Assembly: GCF_900101985.1 (NCBI RefSeq) | Contig: NZ_FNAR01000003.1 | Location: forward strand, 124,001-188,000 | Direction: 5' to 3' | DNA length: 64,000 nt | Source of the DNA: Bhargavaea beijingensis | Lineage (GTDB): Bacteria > Bacillota > Bacilli > Bacillales_A > Planococcaceae | Shown: in pieces, positions 10,386 through 20,040 of the stretch | How positions within the stretch are numbered: the stretch's first letter is position 1 | Layout: each line of letters opens with the position of its first letter | The notes under the pieces: generated by a model | What the model saw: the letters and a program-made list of their open reading frames with translations, nothing else | Databases searched by the model: none | What the model was told of the DNA's origin: nothing | Translations under genes and position numbers: made by a program

Positions 10386-11357
10386 TTACCGGGACTGACC
10401 CTTTCCACTCATGAATCCGTTGATCTCTTCAAGATTCGGGAGGGCGGGGATCCCGCCCCTTTTTGTGCAGGCAAGCGCGCCTGCCGCACCTGCGAATCGG
10501 CAGAATTCAATGAGGGCCGGGACTCCAGGGATGTTTTCCACAAAGCCGCCTTGAGTAAGCCGGTAAAGAAAAGCGCCCCAAAATGCATCCCCCGCTCCGG
10601 TTGCATCCACCCGCCGAACAGGGAAACCCGGAACTTCCGAGAATCGCCCTTCCGCGTAAAGCATGCTTCCCCGGCTGCCCCTTGTGACGATGATGACGGG
10701 GATTCCGAATTGCCGGTTTAACGCCCGGCAGGCGATTTTCACGTCTGGCTCATCCGCAATCAGCTCCAGTTCCTCCTCCGCCACTTTCAGATAGCGGACA
10801 AAAGGGAGAATGCCGCGGATATCAAAGAGCAGGCGATCAAGATCACCGATCAGCTTTTCCCGGATGTTCGGGTCGAACGAAATCGTCTTTCCCATCGTGG
10901 CTGCCCGCCGGACGGCAGACAACGTGGCACTGCGCGCCGGCTCTTTCGTCAGGGAGACGGAACCGGCATGAAGGAGGTCTGCCGCTTCAATCGCCGAATT
11001 GGGGATATCGGTTACCTCCAGCAGCGCATCCGCCCCCGGTTTCCGGTAAAAACTGAACGACCGCTCCCCATCGTCATCCAGATGGACAAATGCCAGCGTC
11101 GTATTCGCCTCGCCGGTCACCACGAGGCGAGATGCATCCACGCCTATTTCTTCAAGTGTCCGGGCCAGTACTTCCCCGAACCCGTCACGTCCCACTTTCG
11201 CAGCCAGGGATGCCTCGCCACCGAGCTTGGAGACCATCGCTGCCACATTCGCCGGCGCGCCGCCCGGGTTCTGCTCGAACAGCGGATCCCCCTTATCAGA
11301 CAGTCCGTATGGCGTGAAGTCGATCAGCACTTCTCCAACTGCAAGAATTCCGGGCAT
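10386..11357 (-). CDS. PfkB-family sugar kinase, fructokinase-like
   Basis: 323 residues. A ribokinase-fold kinase that phosphorylates a monosaccharide. It begins MPGILAVGEVLIDFTP, has the N-terminal GG switch in NPGGAPANVAAMVSKLGG, and the C-terminal PfkB signature VDATGAGDAFWGAFLY with the catalytic aspartate and anion hole. The FDPNIREKLI segment is typical of fructokinases (ScrK type). The ATG at 11357 has AAGGAGG 8 nt upstream; an in-frame extension to 11486 would overlap the upstream hemY gene and is not needed. It lies 13 bp after hemY, so it is probably co-transcribed despite the unrelated function. Confidence 0.88.
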   Translation of the reverse strand: MPGILAVGEVLIDFTPYGLSDKGDPLFEQNPGGAPANVAAMVSKLGGEASLAAKVGRDGFGEVLARTLEEIGVDASRLVVTGEANTTLAFVHLDDDGERSFSFYRKPGADALLEVTDIPNSAIEAADLLHAGSVSLTKEPARSATLSAVRRAATMGKTISFDPNIREKLIGDLDRLLFDIRGILPFVRYLKVAEEELELIADEPDVKIACRALNRQFGIPVIIVTRGSRGSMLYAEGRFSEVPGFPVRRVDATGAGDAFWGAFLYRLTQGGFVENIPGVPALIEFCRFAGAAGALACTKRGGIPALPNLEEINGFMSGKGQSR

Positions 11358-11370
11358 AGTGTTCCTCCTT

Positions 11371-12759
11371 TTATCGGGCTTTAAAGAGCCGCTCTGCCTT
11401 TTCCCGTCCGTCCGCGATGCAAAGGCCGATGCCGACGCCGTGGAACGAGGCTCCCGCCACATGGATATCCGGATAAGTCTCGTCAAGGAACTGTTCCAGC
11501 TGTTCCACCGCTGCCCGGTGGCCGAGGCTGTATTTCGGCATGAGTCCGAGCCACGGCGTGACTTCCACCACCGACGGCTCCGCGTCCAGGCCGAGGCTTT
11601 CCTTCAGGTCCAGGCGTGCAAGAGCAACCAGTTCCTCCTTGTCCATCGAGGCGATCTCTTGGAATTTCGGGTTGGAGTTTTTGTAGAACAGCCGGGCGAG
11701 AAGACGGCCATCAGGTGATGTGTGCGGCCATTTCCTGCTTGTCCATGTGCACGCATCGCAGACGACCCGGCCGTTTCCGGCGTTGATGAATCCCGTCCCG
11801 TCCGTGGGCAGTTCGGAGTCCGGCAGATCGTAACCGAGGTACATCGTCAGGATCGAGGCGTTCGTGAAGGCATCGAACACTTCCCTTGGCGCTTCCCGGC
11901 CGAGAAGTCCGCGCACCTGGGAATCCGGCAGGGCAAGGATGGCTCCGTCGGCCTGAAGCTCCCCGTGGCCTTTAACCGTCACGGCATAGCCGCCCTCTCT
12001 TTTTTCGAGGCTCTCCGCCTTGGCCCCTTTCAGGATCCGCACGCCGGCCATTTCCTCTTCCATCCGGTCTATCAGAACCGACAGTCCCCCGTCGAACGAC
12101 AGGAATTTCTTGTTCGACCGGGACTGGAATGTTTCCCGGTTCTCGCCGAGCCCGCGGATGATGCTTCCGTATTCGTTTTTGTAGTCCAGGAGATACGGCA
12201 ATGTCGACCCGAGCGTCAATGAATCCAGTGATCCCGAGTAGACACCGGACAATACGGGTGCCACCTGGCGCTCGACCAGCTCATCACCGAGGAACGCTCT
12301 CAGAAATGAGCCGATCGGGCTGTCCTTTGTGAATCCATGCTCGGTCTCTTCGAAATCCTTAAGCGCCGCCCGCTTTCCCTCTTCAGAAACCAAGGTCGAT
12401 GCCATCAGCGATTCTTCGTCCATCGGGATGCCGAACACCGTATCCGCCGGAATCGCATGCAGTTCCCCGTCCCGGTAAAGATAAGAAATGCCGGTCGCAT
12501 TATGGACAACCCGGTCTCGGAGGCCGAGTTCTTCGACAAGCATGCCTACCGCCTCGTGGCGCGCCACAATCGAATCCGCCCCTGCTTCCATGATGAATCC
12601 GTCCTCATGCAGCGTACACAGCTTGCCGCCGAGCCGTTTTTCCGCTTCAACCAGTGTGATCCGGATGTCTTCTTGAGATTCCCCGGCAAGCTGATGCAGC
12701 CGGTGTGCAGCGGACAGGCCGGTAATGCCTCCGCCGATCACAATCAAATGTTTCATCAT
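11371..12759 (-). CDS. hemY: Coproporphyrinogen III / protoporphyrinogen oxidase
   Basis: 462 residues, usual for the Gram-positive enzyme (HemY/CgoX), which oxidises coproporphyrinogen III to coproporphyrin III in the coproporphyrin-dependent haem pathway using FAD and oxygen. The FAD motif is [17 protein letters not shown] at the N-terminus, followed by LGGKLCTLHEDGFIMEAGAD. The C-terminal segment with PKYSLGHRAAVEQLE and HVAGASFHGVGIGLCIADGR closes the FAD site and is diagnostic for the family. Two adjacent ATGs (12759, 12756) follow GGAG at 6 and 9 nt; either could serve. No hemE or hemH lies beside it in this window, unlike the common hemEHY arrangement. Confidence 0.9.
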   Translation of the reverse strand: MMKHLIVIGGGITGLSAAHRLHQLAGESQEDIRITLVEAEKRLGGKLCTLHEDGFIMEAGADSIVARHEAVGMLVEELGLRDRVVHNATGISYLYRDGELHAIPADTVFGIPMDEESLMASTLVSEEGKRAALKDFEETEHGFTKDSPIGSFLRAFLGDELVERQVAPVLSGVYSGSLDSLTLGSTLPYLLDYKNEYGSIIRGLGENRETFQSRSNKKFLSFDGGLSVLIDRMEEEMAGVRILKGAKAESLEKREGGYAVTVKGHGELQADGAILALPDSQVRGLLGREAPREVFDAFTNASILTMYLGYDLPDSELPTDGTGFINAGNGRVVCDACTWTSRKWPHTSPDGRLLARLFYKNSNPKFQEIASMDKEELVALARLDLKESLGLDAEPSVVEVTPWLGLMPKYSLGHRAAVEQLEQFLDETYPDIHVAGASFHGVGIGLCIADGREKAERLFKAR

Positions 12760-12916
12760 TACCCGCTCCTTTTAACTACTCTTAACGCAAGTGTACACCG
12801 GATCGTCTTGCTGATGCGACTTGCAGGCGGACAGATTTGTGACAGAGACCGGCCGATAAAGGGTAAAATAAAGGGGAACCAAATCGCCGATCCGAAACAG
12901 GAAAGGAAGAGACCGA

Positions 12917-13462
12917 ATGCGGAATACACACAAAGTGACCATTGGAACCGTCACACGGGAACTGCCGCTTGTCTGGGTTTCCGAAGAACTCCGGATCGCC
13001 AATTTCGTCATCCTCGGCGACAGCGAAATCGTGGTAGAGGCAGCTTCCCTCATTGTGGACAAACTGCCGGAAGTGGACTTTTTCGTAACCGCCGAAGCCA
13101 AAGGCATCCCGTTCGCCCATGAAGTCGCCAAGCTCAAGGGAATGCCCCATTACATCGTGGCCAGGAAAAGCGTGAAAGCGTACATGGAAGAACCGCTGGT
13201 GGCTACCGTGACCTCGATCACCACTCAAAAACAGCAAAAGCTTGTCCTGGACGGCCCGGATGCGGAGCGGATCAAAGGGAAGCGTGTCGCCCTGATCGAC
13301 GATGTCATCAGCACCGGCGACTCTCTGCGCGCGCTGGAAGCCCTCGTCACAGAGGCTGGTGCGGAAATCGTGGCCCGAGCCGCCATCCTGGCTGAAGGCG
13401 ATGCGGCGGATCGCGATGACATTATTTATCTTGAAAAGCTGCCGCTGTTCCCGGCTGAATGA
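12917..13462 (+). CDS. Purine phosphoribosyltransferase-family protein
   Basis: 181 residues. A type I phosphoribosyltransferase fold: the PRPP loop VALIDDVISTGDSLRALE (residues about 123-140) carries the two adjacent aspartates and the STGDS phosphate-binding turn. An upstream VDFFVTAEAKGIPFAHEVAK resembles the adenine/xanthine transferase branch. The substrate may be adenine, xanthine or another base, or it may act as a PRPP-sensing regulator; the sequence alone does not settle this. ATG at 12917 follows AAGGAAGAG. It is divergent from hemY with its own terminator downstream. Confidence 0.8.
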   Translation: MRNTHKVTIGTVTRELPLVWVSEELRIANFVILGDSEIVVEAASLIVDKLPEVDFFVTAEAKGIPFAHEVAKLKGMPHYIVARKSVKAYMEEPLVATVTSITTQKQQKLVLDGPDAERIKGKRVALIDDVISTGDSLRALEALVTEAGAEIVARAAILAEGDAADRDDIIYLEKLPLFPAE

Positions 13463-13474
13463 AATCCGTATAAA

Positions 13475-13510
13475 AAACAGGCGGTTCCGATCGGGCGGAA
13501 CCGCCTGTTT
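13475..13510. terminator. Bidirectional terminator
   Basis: AAACAGGCGGTTCC (13475-13488) pairs perfectly with GGAACCGCCTGTTT (13497-13510), between the convergent phosphoribosyltransferase and alkA genes. Confidence 0.9.
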
Positions 13511-13536
13511 CTGCCGGGGCGATGATTAACGTCCGT

Positions 13537-14445
13537 TCACACCCGCTCCGCCTCGCTGTTCAGATAGCGCCACAGATAGAATGTCGCATAGGCACGCCAG
13601 CCTTTCCACGGTTCGGCGAATGCCTCCACCTCCGGCAAGGTCGGCTTCCGGTCCATCCCCGCAACGAGCTTCAGCGCGTTATGAAGCCCGACATCAGCGG
13701 CCGGATAGGCATCCGGAGAGCGCAGGCAGCGCATAAGGACATAATTGGCCGTCCAAGGGCCGATGCCCCGGATGGCGGTAAGCCGGTGTTCGATCGCCCG
13801 GTCACCGCCAAGGGCCAGGAGCCCTTCCCTCGTGAGGTCCCCATCCGCAATCAGGCGCGCGATGCCGATGATGTATTCGCTTTTTCTGGCGGGGATCTTC
13901 AATCCGCGCAATGCTTCCGGTTCAAGCCCTGCCACTCTTTCCGCGGAAGGAAACAGATAATGGGTAACGCCATCCGCCTCGATGGCCCGGCCGAATGTCT
14001 CGACAAACCGCCGCTTCAGCACATAGGCGAACGAGACCGTGATCTGCTGGCCGAGAATCGCCCAGACGAACGTCTCAAACAGATCGGGGATTCCGACAAC
14101 CCGAAGTCCGTGATGCAGGCGCACCGCATCCCGGAGAATCGGGTCCCGTTCACCAAGTTCGTAGAATGGCTCAAGGTTCCGGCCAAGGTCAAGCCAATCA
14201 TGGACAAACCGTTCCACACCGGCTTTTGCCCCCTCCGTTGCTTCCCCGTCCACAGTCACCAGAATGCCGTCCGGATGCCCCTCTATCCGGAACAGAACCG
14301 GCTCTCCTTCCACGTCGATGGCACGGGTCACCCTGCCATCCCGGAGATGGAACATGCACTCATCCGCAGAGCGCGACAGATACTGCAGGTTCTCTGAAAA
14401 GCTGAAGTCATTTGATGTGCGGATGATTAACTGCCCATTTTCCAT
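13537..14445 (-). CDS. alkA: DNA-3-methyladenine glycosylase, AlkA type
   Basis: 302 residues. It removes 3-methyladenine and other alkylated bases from DNA, leaving an abasic site. An N-terminal AlkA-type domain (about 1-120) precedes a helix-hairpin-helix/GPD domain: FETFVWAILGQQITVSFAYVL is typical, LTAIRGIGPWTANYVLMR is the hairpin, and AADVGLHNAL supplies the catalytic aspartate. Length and architecture match the Bacillus AlkA. It stands alone; no ada gene adjoins it, so an adaptive-response link is not visible here. Confidence 0.9.
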   Translation of the reverse strand: MENGQLIIRTSNDFSFSENLQYLSRSADECMFHLRDGRVTRAIDVEGEPVLFRIEGHPDGILVTVDGEATEGAKAGVERFVHDWLDLGRNLEPFYELGERDPILRDAVRLHHGLRVVGIPDLFETFVWAILGQQITVSFAYVLKRRFVETFGRAIEADGVTHYLFPSAERVAGLEPEALRGLKIPARKSEYIIGIARLIADGDLTREGLLALGGDRAIEHRLTAIRGIGPWTANYVLMRCLRSPDAYPAADVGLHNALKLVAGMDRKPTLPEVEAFAEPWKGWRAYATFYLWRYLNSEAERV

Positions 14446-14490
14446 TTTCCCAACTCCTTTTCCTTATTGTACATCTTCTTAAATGCCAAA

Positions 14491-14515
14491 GAAAAACGAC
14501 CCTCACGGAGAGTCG
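14491..14515 (-). terminator. Terminator of the hyu operon
   Basis: CGACTCTC-CGT-GAGGGTCG on the minus strand with one mismatch, then TTTTTCTTTGG, downstream of the permease stop. Confidence 0.75.
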
Positions 14516-14527
14516 CATACCATTTAA

Positions 14528-15874
14528 TCAAACCGTTTCTGCCTGTTTGGAAGGTATTGGATCCTGTTTCCCTATTCCTTCGGTAAAATGATCCGGTTTG
14601 AACTTTGCCTTTATCTGCATTGCCACTAAATAAACAATCACTGACGCGATGAGAGACTGGACAGCAGGTATTCCGAATGTGCTAACGTACTGAGTCAAGT
14701 ATCCGACGAACGTACCGATAACCAGTGCAATCGTGGCCATCCAGTTCCATCCCTGCAGGTCTCGCCACTGCCTGCGGCGTATGAAGAAGAAATCTGCCAT
14801 CATTACGCCGGCGATGGCTGGATAAACGAGTGCTGTCATATACAGGAAATCCATGAAATAGTCAAGGATGCCGGCTAGCGCAATCACGATTGCAATAATC
14901 GTCCCGCCTAACGTCAGGAGTGCCCGTCCCCTATTTGAGTTCACATTGCATAGATTTGCAAGCGCCAGACCCATGCTATAGTTATTGACAAGTTGGCTCG
15001 TCCATGTGGCGAACCACAGGATCAGGAAGCCCCAGACCGGAAATCCAAGGCTCATCATGACATTGACGATATCGGCATCTCCTACTCCAACCGACATGAC
15101 CGCACCGACATAGAATAACGGGAAGCCAACGCCCACAATTCCAATTGGTATGAGAAGGTTATCCTTTATTCGCGGTTTCGCATACCGAGTGTAGTCGGCG
15201 GCAATGACCCACTGGGAGACATTAAGGCCGATGACGAGTGAAAGGTTCGCCAGGAATGTCATCTGGGGTTCAGGATTCCATGACATAATAGAATTCCATC
15301 CCGTATTTTTCAGGGCGTAATAAATACCTCCTGCTATGAGTAGAAGCCCTGCCGGGACTGCGATGTAATCCGTCCATTTCATGGAATTATAACCAATGAT
15401 GGAAGGTATCGCGAACGCAAGTCCTGCAACGGTTGTAACCATCGCCCATGGCCAAAACTCGTTCACATAATCAATGCCGAACATTGCAGAAATAGCGTTT
15501 CCCGCAACCGCTGTCTGCAAGGCCCACCAGCCGAGTGACACGATAAAAATAGTCATCCCAACGATGAATCTAGCTTGGGCAGCTCCAAAACTGGTACGAG
15601 CGATAACCGAGGAAGAACGTCCGGTTTTGGCGCCCATGTATCCGGAAATTGCATTTCCAATCCATTGAATAAGGACCAGGGCAACCAGCAACACCCAGAA
15701 GATTTCAGACATGCCGAATGAACCAGCGAGTGTGGCTCCCACCATCAGGACGGGAATGGTAAATTCCAGCCCCCCGAAAATCATGGCTGGTGTCAGCCAA
15801 TGTTGCCGTTTGTTTTCCGGAATAGCAGCCAATGCTTCATCTTTGCCGCCCCTTAGCGGTTTTGCATCTTCCAT
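14528..15874 (-). CDS. NCS1-family nucleobase/hydantoin permease
   Basis: 448 residues with about 12 hydrophobic segments. It belongs to the nucleobase:cation symporter-1 family (CodB/PucI/Mhp1 type), which imports cytosine, allantoin, uracil or hydantoins with Na+ or H+. Supporting segments are FGGLEFTIPVLMVGATL, GYMGAKTGRSSSVIARTSFG and SLGWWALQTAVAGNAIS, all typical of the CodB-like branch. It is the last gene of the five-gene unit with hyuA, hyuB, a cupin protein and an XRE-cupin regulator, so its substrate is probably the cyclic amide attacked by HyuAB. The start at 15874 is 20 bp after the cupin stop. Confidence 0.88.
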   Translation of the reverse strand: MEDAKPLRGGKDEALAAIPENKRQHWLTPAMIFGGLEFTIPVLMVGATLAGSFGMSEIFWVLLVALVLIQWIGNAISGYMGAKTGRSSSVIARTSFGAAQARFIVGMTIFIVSLGWWALQTAVAGNAISAMFGIDYVNEFWPWAMVTTVAGLAFAIPSIIGYNSMKWTDYIAVPAGLLLIAGGIYYALKNTGWNSIMSWNPEPQMTFLANLSLVIGLNVSQWVIAADYTRYAKPRIKDNLLIPIGIVGVGFPLFYVGAVMSVGVGDADIVNVMMSLGFPVWGFLILWFATWTSQLVNNYSMGLALANLCNVNSNRGRALLTLGGTIIAIVIALAGILDYFMDFLYMTALVYPAIAGVMMADFFFIRRRQWRDLQGWNWMATIALVIGTFVGYLTQYVSTFGIPAVQSLIASVIVYLVAMQIKAKFKPDHFTEGIGKQDPIPSKQAETV

Positions 15875-15894
15875 TCAATCCCCCCCTTTTCTGC

Positions 15895-16224
15895 TTATCC
15901 AACGAGCACAAAAACGAGTTCGCAATCTTCCTCTCCGTCGTTTGTTGCGATATGTTCTTCACCTTTAGGAATAAAAGTTGCATCCCCGGCACTGACCCGA
16001 ATCTTTTCGCCTCCGACTTCAGTGACAAGCGAACCTTTGAGAATAATGGAATACTCATTCTCTGCATGTTTAGATACACCGGTAAGTGGCACCTTTTCCC
16101 CTGTCCGGATCACAACTCGACCGACCTTTACTCCGGCATCACCTACAGACTCCTGGAATACCGTTTTCATGGAGTACGACTCATTGCCCTCTTCGATTAG
16201 ATCTGCAAGCTTTAGCACTTCCAT
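15895..16224 (-). CDS. Small single-domain cupin protein
   Basis: 109 residues made almost entirely of one cupin barrel: VGRVVIRTGEKVPLTGVSKHAE, NEYSIILKGSLVTEVGGE and GDATFIPKGEEHIATND carry the two conserved cupin motifs, with histidines that could bind a metal. Its start codon shares one base with the hyuB stop (TGATG), so translation is coupled. It could be a racemase, isomerase or ligand-binding accessory of the hydantoin-type pathway; a catalytic role cannot be assigned. The cupin in the adjacent regulator suggests both may bind related ligands, which is only an inference. Confidence 0.8.
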   Translation of the reverse strand: MEVLKLADLIEEGNESYSMKTVFQESVGDAGVKVGRVVIRTGEKVPLTGVSKHAENEYSIILKGSLVTEVGGEKIRVSAGDATFIPKGEEHIATNDGEEDCELVFVLVG

Positions 16225-17969
16225 CAGTTTTCCCTCTTTCCTGTAATACCATCGACCTGGAATGTTGTCGGATTTACTTTGACTCCATACTTCTCCTCTG
16301 CTTGAATGGCTGTCATATAACCATTCTTCACATCACGCGCCACTTGCTCGACGGGACGCTTGAGTGGATTCCCGTATCCTCCACCGGTTGCCGTCATTAG
16401 CTTGACGACATCGCCTTTGTCTAGCGGATAACGTGGGTACATGCCGAACGGCCCGTCCGTCGAACCGTCCTTTTTCTCAATGATAAACTCGTTTGGTGAG
16501 CCTTTTTCACCGCCATTCAACCCCCACGGATGGAACTTGTTCCTCCCAAACGTTGCAGAGACCATCTGCTTGTCAGTCATCGCTCGGTAACTTCGAATCA
16601 CACCGGCACCACCGATGAATTCACCGGCCCCCATCCCGTCAGTCTTTAAGCTGTACTCGTCAATCATGACACCATATCGAGTTTCCGCGACTTCCACAGG
16701 CACGTTATATGTTTCCCCGTCACCGATGCAGAATTGGCCTCGAGCGCCGTCTTGACCGCGCGCTGCTCCCCATCCTCCGGCAGACGGTTCAACAATTAGA
16801 AACGGTTCGCCGTTTACATGATGATTACCGGAGAGCGTCACGGCACATACCGATAGAAGTTGGCCGGCCGGCAAGCGATCTGGCAGGTGGGAGGCGAGCG
16901 CTTGCATGACAACGTCAGCTCCTCCCTGCATGGCTTCCCAATAAACAGAAACCGGAGCCGGTCGTTCCGCTGACAGAATCGAAGCCGGGTCAGTAATGAT
17001 TTCAAGCGGACGGAACACACCATCGTTAACATCTTGGGAAGGATTAGTGATTGCCAGGAAGACGGTGCGGACTGCCGAAACGAGACCGGTATAGGTAACG
17101 TTGACAGGTCCGGGAACTTGCGGATGTGATCCTCGAAAATCACAAATGAATTTATCTTCAGTAATAGTGACCTTTACCTGAACATGGAATGGTCCATTGC
17201 CGAATCCGTCATCATCTACGAAATCTTTCGCAAAGAACTCCCCCTTTGGAAGCTTCGCAAGTTCCTTCCTTGCCATCTGCTCACCATGATCAAGATAATT
17301 CTCAATCGCTGCCTTAACCGTCTGAGTGCCGTTCTTTTCACAAAGCTCACGCACACGTTTATCTCCGGTACGAATTGCTGCCACCTGAGCCCACAAATCT
17401 CCAAGTGACAGATTCGGGAAACGGACATTTGCCTCGATCATATCGATAATGGCCTGGTTAAGACGTCCTTCGTCATAAAGCTTGACGCATGGCAGTTGCA
17501 AACCTTCCTGGTAAATTTCTGTCGCATCATTGCTGAAAGAACCGGGATCCTTGCCCCCTACATCTGTCCAGTGAGCTTTATTGGCAGCAAATGCAATCAG
17601 CTCGCCGTCCACAAAAATCGGCATGACAAACCCGACATCGGACAAGTGAGAGCCACCGCCACCGTATGAGTCATTGATAATAATAATATCGCCAGGTTTC
17701 AGATCCCCTTCATTACCGAATTTTTTGAGGGTCTCCTTTACCATAAAGGTCAGCATCCCGATAAAACCTGTCACGCCATTTCCCTGAGTAAGCAGCTGGC
17801 CCTTTGCATCAGTCAGTCCACTCGCATAGTCAAGAACCTCATAAATAACCGGGCTCATGGATGTGCGTGCGAGCGTATGGAACATTTCCTCCCCAATAGC
17901 CACAAGAGAATCTTTTACAATCTCCAGAGTGAACGGATCCAACTTCTGATGTTCTTTAATCGCTGTCAT
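16224..17969 (-). CDS. hyuB: Hydantoinase B/oxoprolinase family subunit
   Basis: 581 residues. The beta subunit of ATP-dependent cyclic amide hydrolases (N-methylhydantoinase, acetone or acetophenone carboxylase, 5-oxoprolinase family). Recognisable segments are LDPFTLEIVKDSLVAIGEEM, LKPGDIIIINDSYGGGGSHL, AFAANKAHWTDVGG and, near the C-terminus, RGQDGARGQFCIGDGE and YGVMIDEYSLKTDGMGAGEF. Start 17969 is preferred over 17990: GGAGGTG lies within the end of hyuA, 9 nt before it. hyuA and hyuB are separated by one base and must act together; HyuA supplies the ATPase part. The substrate is not defined by sequence. Confidence 0.9.
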   Translation of the reverse strand: MTAIKEHQKLDPFTLEIVKDSLVAIGEEMFHTLARTSMSPVIYEVLDYASGLTDAKGQLLTQGNGVTGFIGMLTFMVKETLKKFGNEGDLKPGDIIIINDSYGGGGSHLSDVGFVMPIFVDGELIAFAANKAHWTDVGGKDPGSFSNDATEIYQEGLQLPCVKLYDEGRLNQAIIDMIEANVRFPNLSLGDLWAQVAAIRTGDKRVRELCEKNGTQTVKAAIENYLDHGEQMARKELAKLPKGEFFAKDFVDDDGFGNGPFHVQVKVTITEDKFICDFRGSHPQVPGPVNVTYTGLVSAVRTVFLAITNPSQDVNDGVFRPLEIITDPASILSAERPAPVSVYWEAMQGGADVVMQALASHLPDRLPAGQLLSVCAVTLSGNHHVNGEPFLIVEPSAGGWGAARGQDGARGQFCIGDGETYNVPVEVAETRYGVMIDEYSLKTDGMGAGEFIGGAGVIRSYRAMTDKQMVSATFGRNKFHPWGLNGGEKGSPNEFIIEKKDGSTDGPFGMYPRYPLDKGDVVKLMTATGGGYGNPLKRPVEQVARDVKNGYMTAIQAEEKYGVKVNPTTFQVDGITGKREN

Positions 17970-17970
17970 C

Positions 17971-20016
17971 TCAGCGCACCTCCGTTTCAATGATCAGGTT
18001 TCCATAATCGTCAATTAATGCAGATTGTCCTGGGTAAATCACCGTCACTGCTGCCTGCTCCTCGATGATTGCCGGTCCATTGAATGTCATATCTGGTCCC
18101 AGTTTCTGGCGGTCATACACGTCTGTATCTACCCAACCTTCCTGTTCATAGTAAACTGGGCGATTTTCCTTAAGCGCCTCAGTCACAGAACCCACACCGG
18201 TCTCCAGTTTCTTGAGTGTTGGTTTCTCAATGGATCCAAATGCAGTCAGATGTAGGTTGACAATCTCCGTCTCAGCATCTTCAATTTTGAACGTGTAGTT
18301 TTTCTCGTGTAACTCATGAAAATCGCATATTAGCTGTTGGATGGATTCTTGCGTAATGGGACCAGAGACAAGTGGTACTTTGACCGTATGTTCCTGTCCG
18401 GCATATCGCATATCTGCAAATCGAAGAAGACGGATATTTTCTTTGGCTATCTTCTCTTCCTGGAATTGGGCCGTTGCAGTGTCTGCAAGCTCATCCCATT
18501 CATTATTGAATTTTTTAAGATCAAGTCCGTTTACACGCGCGATGTACGTCTGGATATAATCGTGGCGCAAATCTGTCATCAGCATGCCCCATGCGGAAAA
18601 CACCGGAGACGCAATCGGCACGACAACCTTACCGACACCTAGCTCCTTGGCAAGTGCAGGTGCGTGCATAGAGCCGCCTCCCCCAAACGCGACAAGAGTG
18701 AAATCCCTGGGGTCATAGCCCTTCCTCACCGAAATCAGTTTTAGCGCGTTTAGCATATTGGAGTTGGCAATTCTGATGATACCGAGGGCTCCATCCTCCG
18801 GCTCCATACCGAACCGGTCTGCTACCTTTTCTTTAATGGCTTCTTTAACCCGTCCCATATCCACGTCATAATCAAAGTTTCCGGCGGACAAACGTCCGGT
18901 CAGCAAATTAGCGTCGGTAGTCGTCGGCTCTGTTCCACCTTGACCATATGCGACTGGGCCCGGGACAGAACCGGCAGACTGCGGTCCGACTTTTAATGCG
19001 CCGCCTTCGTCAATCCAGGCGATAGAGCCCCCGCCGTTACCGATTTCGACAATGTCAACAACCGGCGTCTTGATTGGATAACCGGCATTGTACTCGTCTT
19101 TTTCGATATAGTAATCTGTGGAAACTTTAACTTCACCGTCCGCGATCAGCGAGCATTTCGCCGTTGTTCCGCCGATATCAAACGCGATAATATTCTTTTC
19201 TCCGATGATTTCACCTAGGTATGCTGCCCCATATATCCCTGCAACAGGGCCCGACTCAACCATGTTAATCGGTGTCTGCTTTGCCTGCTCAAAAGTGGTA
19301 GTACCGCCATTTGACTGCATGATGTACCGGAGTTCGCCCGTGCCGAGTTCACCAAGTCTCCCATTTAAGCGGTTGATATACGACGAAGCGATCGGTTTCA
19401 CATATGAGTTGAGCACTGCTGTGTTGGTCCGCTCGTATTCGCGCCACTCTTTTGTCACTTCATGGGATGCGGTGACAGCCACTTCTGGCCAGAGCTTTTC
19501 AATCAGTTCTACTGTTCGGATTTCATGTGCCGGGTTTTTATAAGCATGGAGGTAGGCAACAGCAATGGCATCGACGTTTTCCTTCTTGAAATAGTCAACC
19601 AGCTCTTTAATACGCTCCTCATCTAGTGGTAAGACTACTTCACCCAACTGATTCATTCGCTCCGATACTTCTTGCCGGAGATAACGCTCGACAAATGGTT
19701 CCGGCTTCTCATAGCGAAGGTTGAATAGATCAGGACGGTTGCCCCGTGCTATTTCCAATACGTCACGGAAGCCGGCAGTCGTAATAAGGCCGGTAGTAAC
19801 GCCTGTTCGCTCAGTCAGCGCATTGATGATCACTGTCGTTCCATGGATAAAGGTCTGAATCGACTGCGGATCGACCTCGCTCTTGCTGATTACATCAATG
19901 ACACCCTGCTCAAAGTTCGGTGGGGTTGTCGGACTCTTGGCAACTCCGATATTCCCTTCTCCATCCACATATACTAAGTCCGTAAACGTTCCACCAATAT
20001 CAGTTGCCACTCTCAT
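17971..20016 (-). CDS. hyuA: Hydantoinase A/oxoprolinase family subunit (ATPase)
   Basis: 681 residues. The alpha subunit carries the actin/hexokinase-like ATP site: MRVATDIGGTFTDLVYVDGE at the N-terminus (Hydant_A_N domain, about 1-180) and FDIGGTTAKCSLIADGEV near residue 275 (Hydantoinase_A domain). GNGGGSIAWID and FGGGGSMHAPALAKELG are further family marks. With HyuB it phosphorylates and opens a cyclic amide such as a hydantoin or 5-oxoproline; the carboxylase branch is a less likely alternative because no third small subunit is present. It begins 24 bp after the XRE-cupin regulator, so regulator and enzyme are co-transcribed. Confidence 0.9.
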   Translation of the reverse strand: MRVATDIGGTFTDLVYVDGEGNIGVAKSPTTPPNFEQGVIDVISKSEVDPQSIQTFIHGTTVIINALTERTGVTTGLITTAGFRDVLEIARGNRPDLFNLRYEKPEPFVERYLRQEVSERMNQLGEVVLPLDEERIKELVDYFKKENVDAIAVAYLHAYKNPAHEIRTVELIEKLWPEVAVTASHEVTKEWREYERTNTAVLNSYVKPIASSYINRLNGRLGELGTGELRYIMQSNGGTTTFEQAKQTPINMVESGPVAGIYGAAYLGEIIGEKNIIAFDIGGTTAKCSLIADGEVKVSTDYYIEKDEYNAGYPIKTPVVDIVEIGNGGGSIAWIDEGGALKVGPQSAGSVPGPVAYGQGGTEPTTTDANLLTGRLSAGNFDYDVDMGRVKEAIKEKVADRFGMEPEDGALGIIRIANSNMLNALKLISVRKGYDPRDFTLVAFGGGGSMHAPALAKELGVGKVVVPIASPVFSAWGMLMTDLRHDYIQTYIARVNGLDLKKFNNEWDELADTATAQFQEEKIAKENIRLLRFADMRYAGQEHTVKVPLVSGPITQESIQQLICDFHELHEKNYTFKIEDAETEIVNLHLTAFGSIEKPTLKKLETGVGSVTEALKENRPVYYEQEGWVDTDVYDRQKLGPDMTFNGPAIIEEQAAVTVIYPGQSALIDDYGNLIIETEVR

Positions 20017-20040
20017 TCGTTTCTCCCCCTATAATCAATG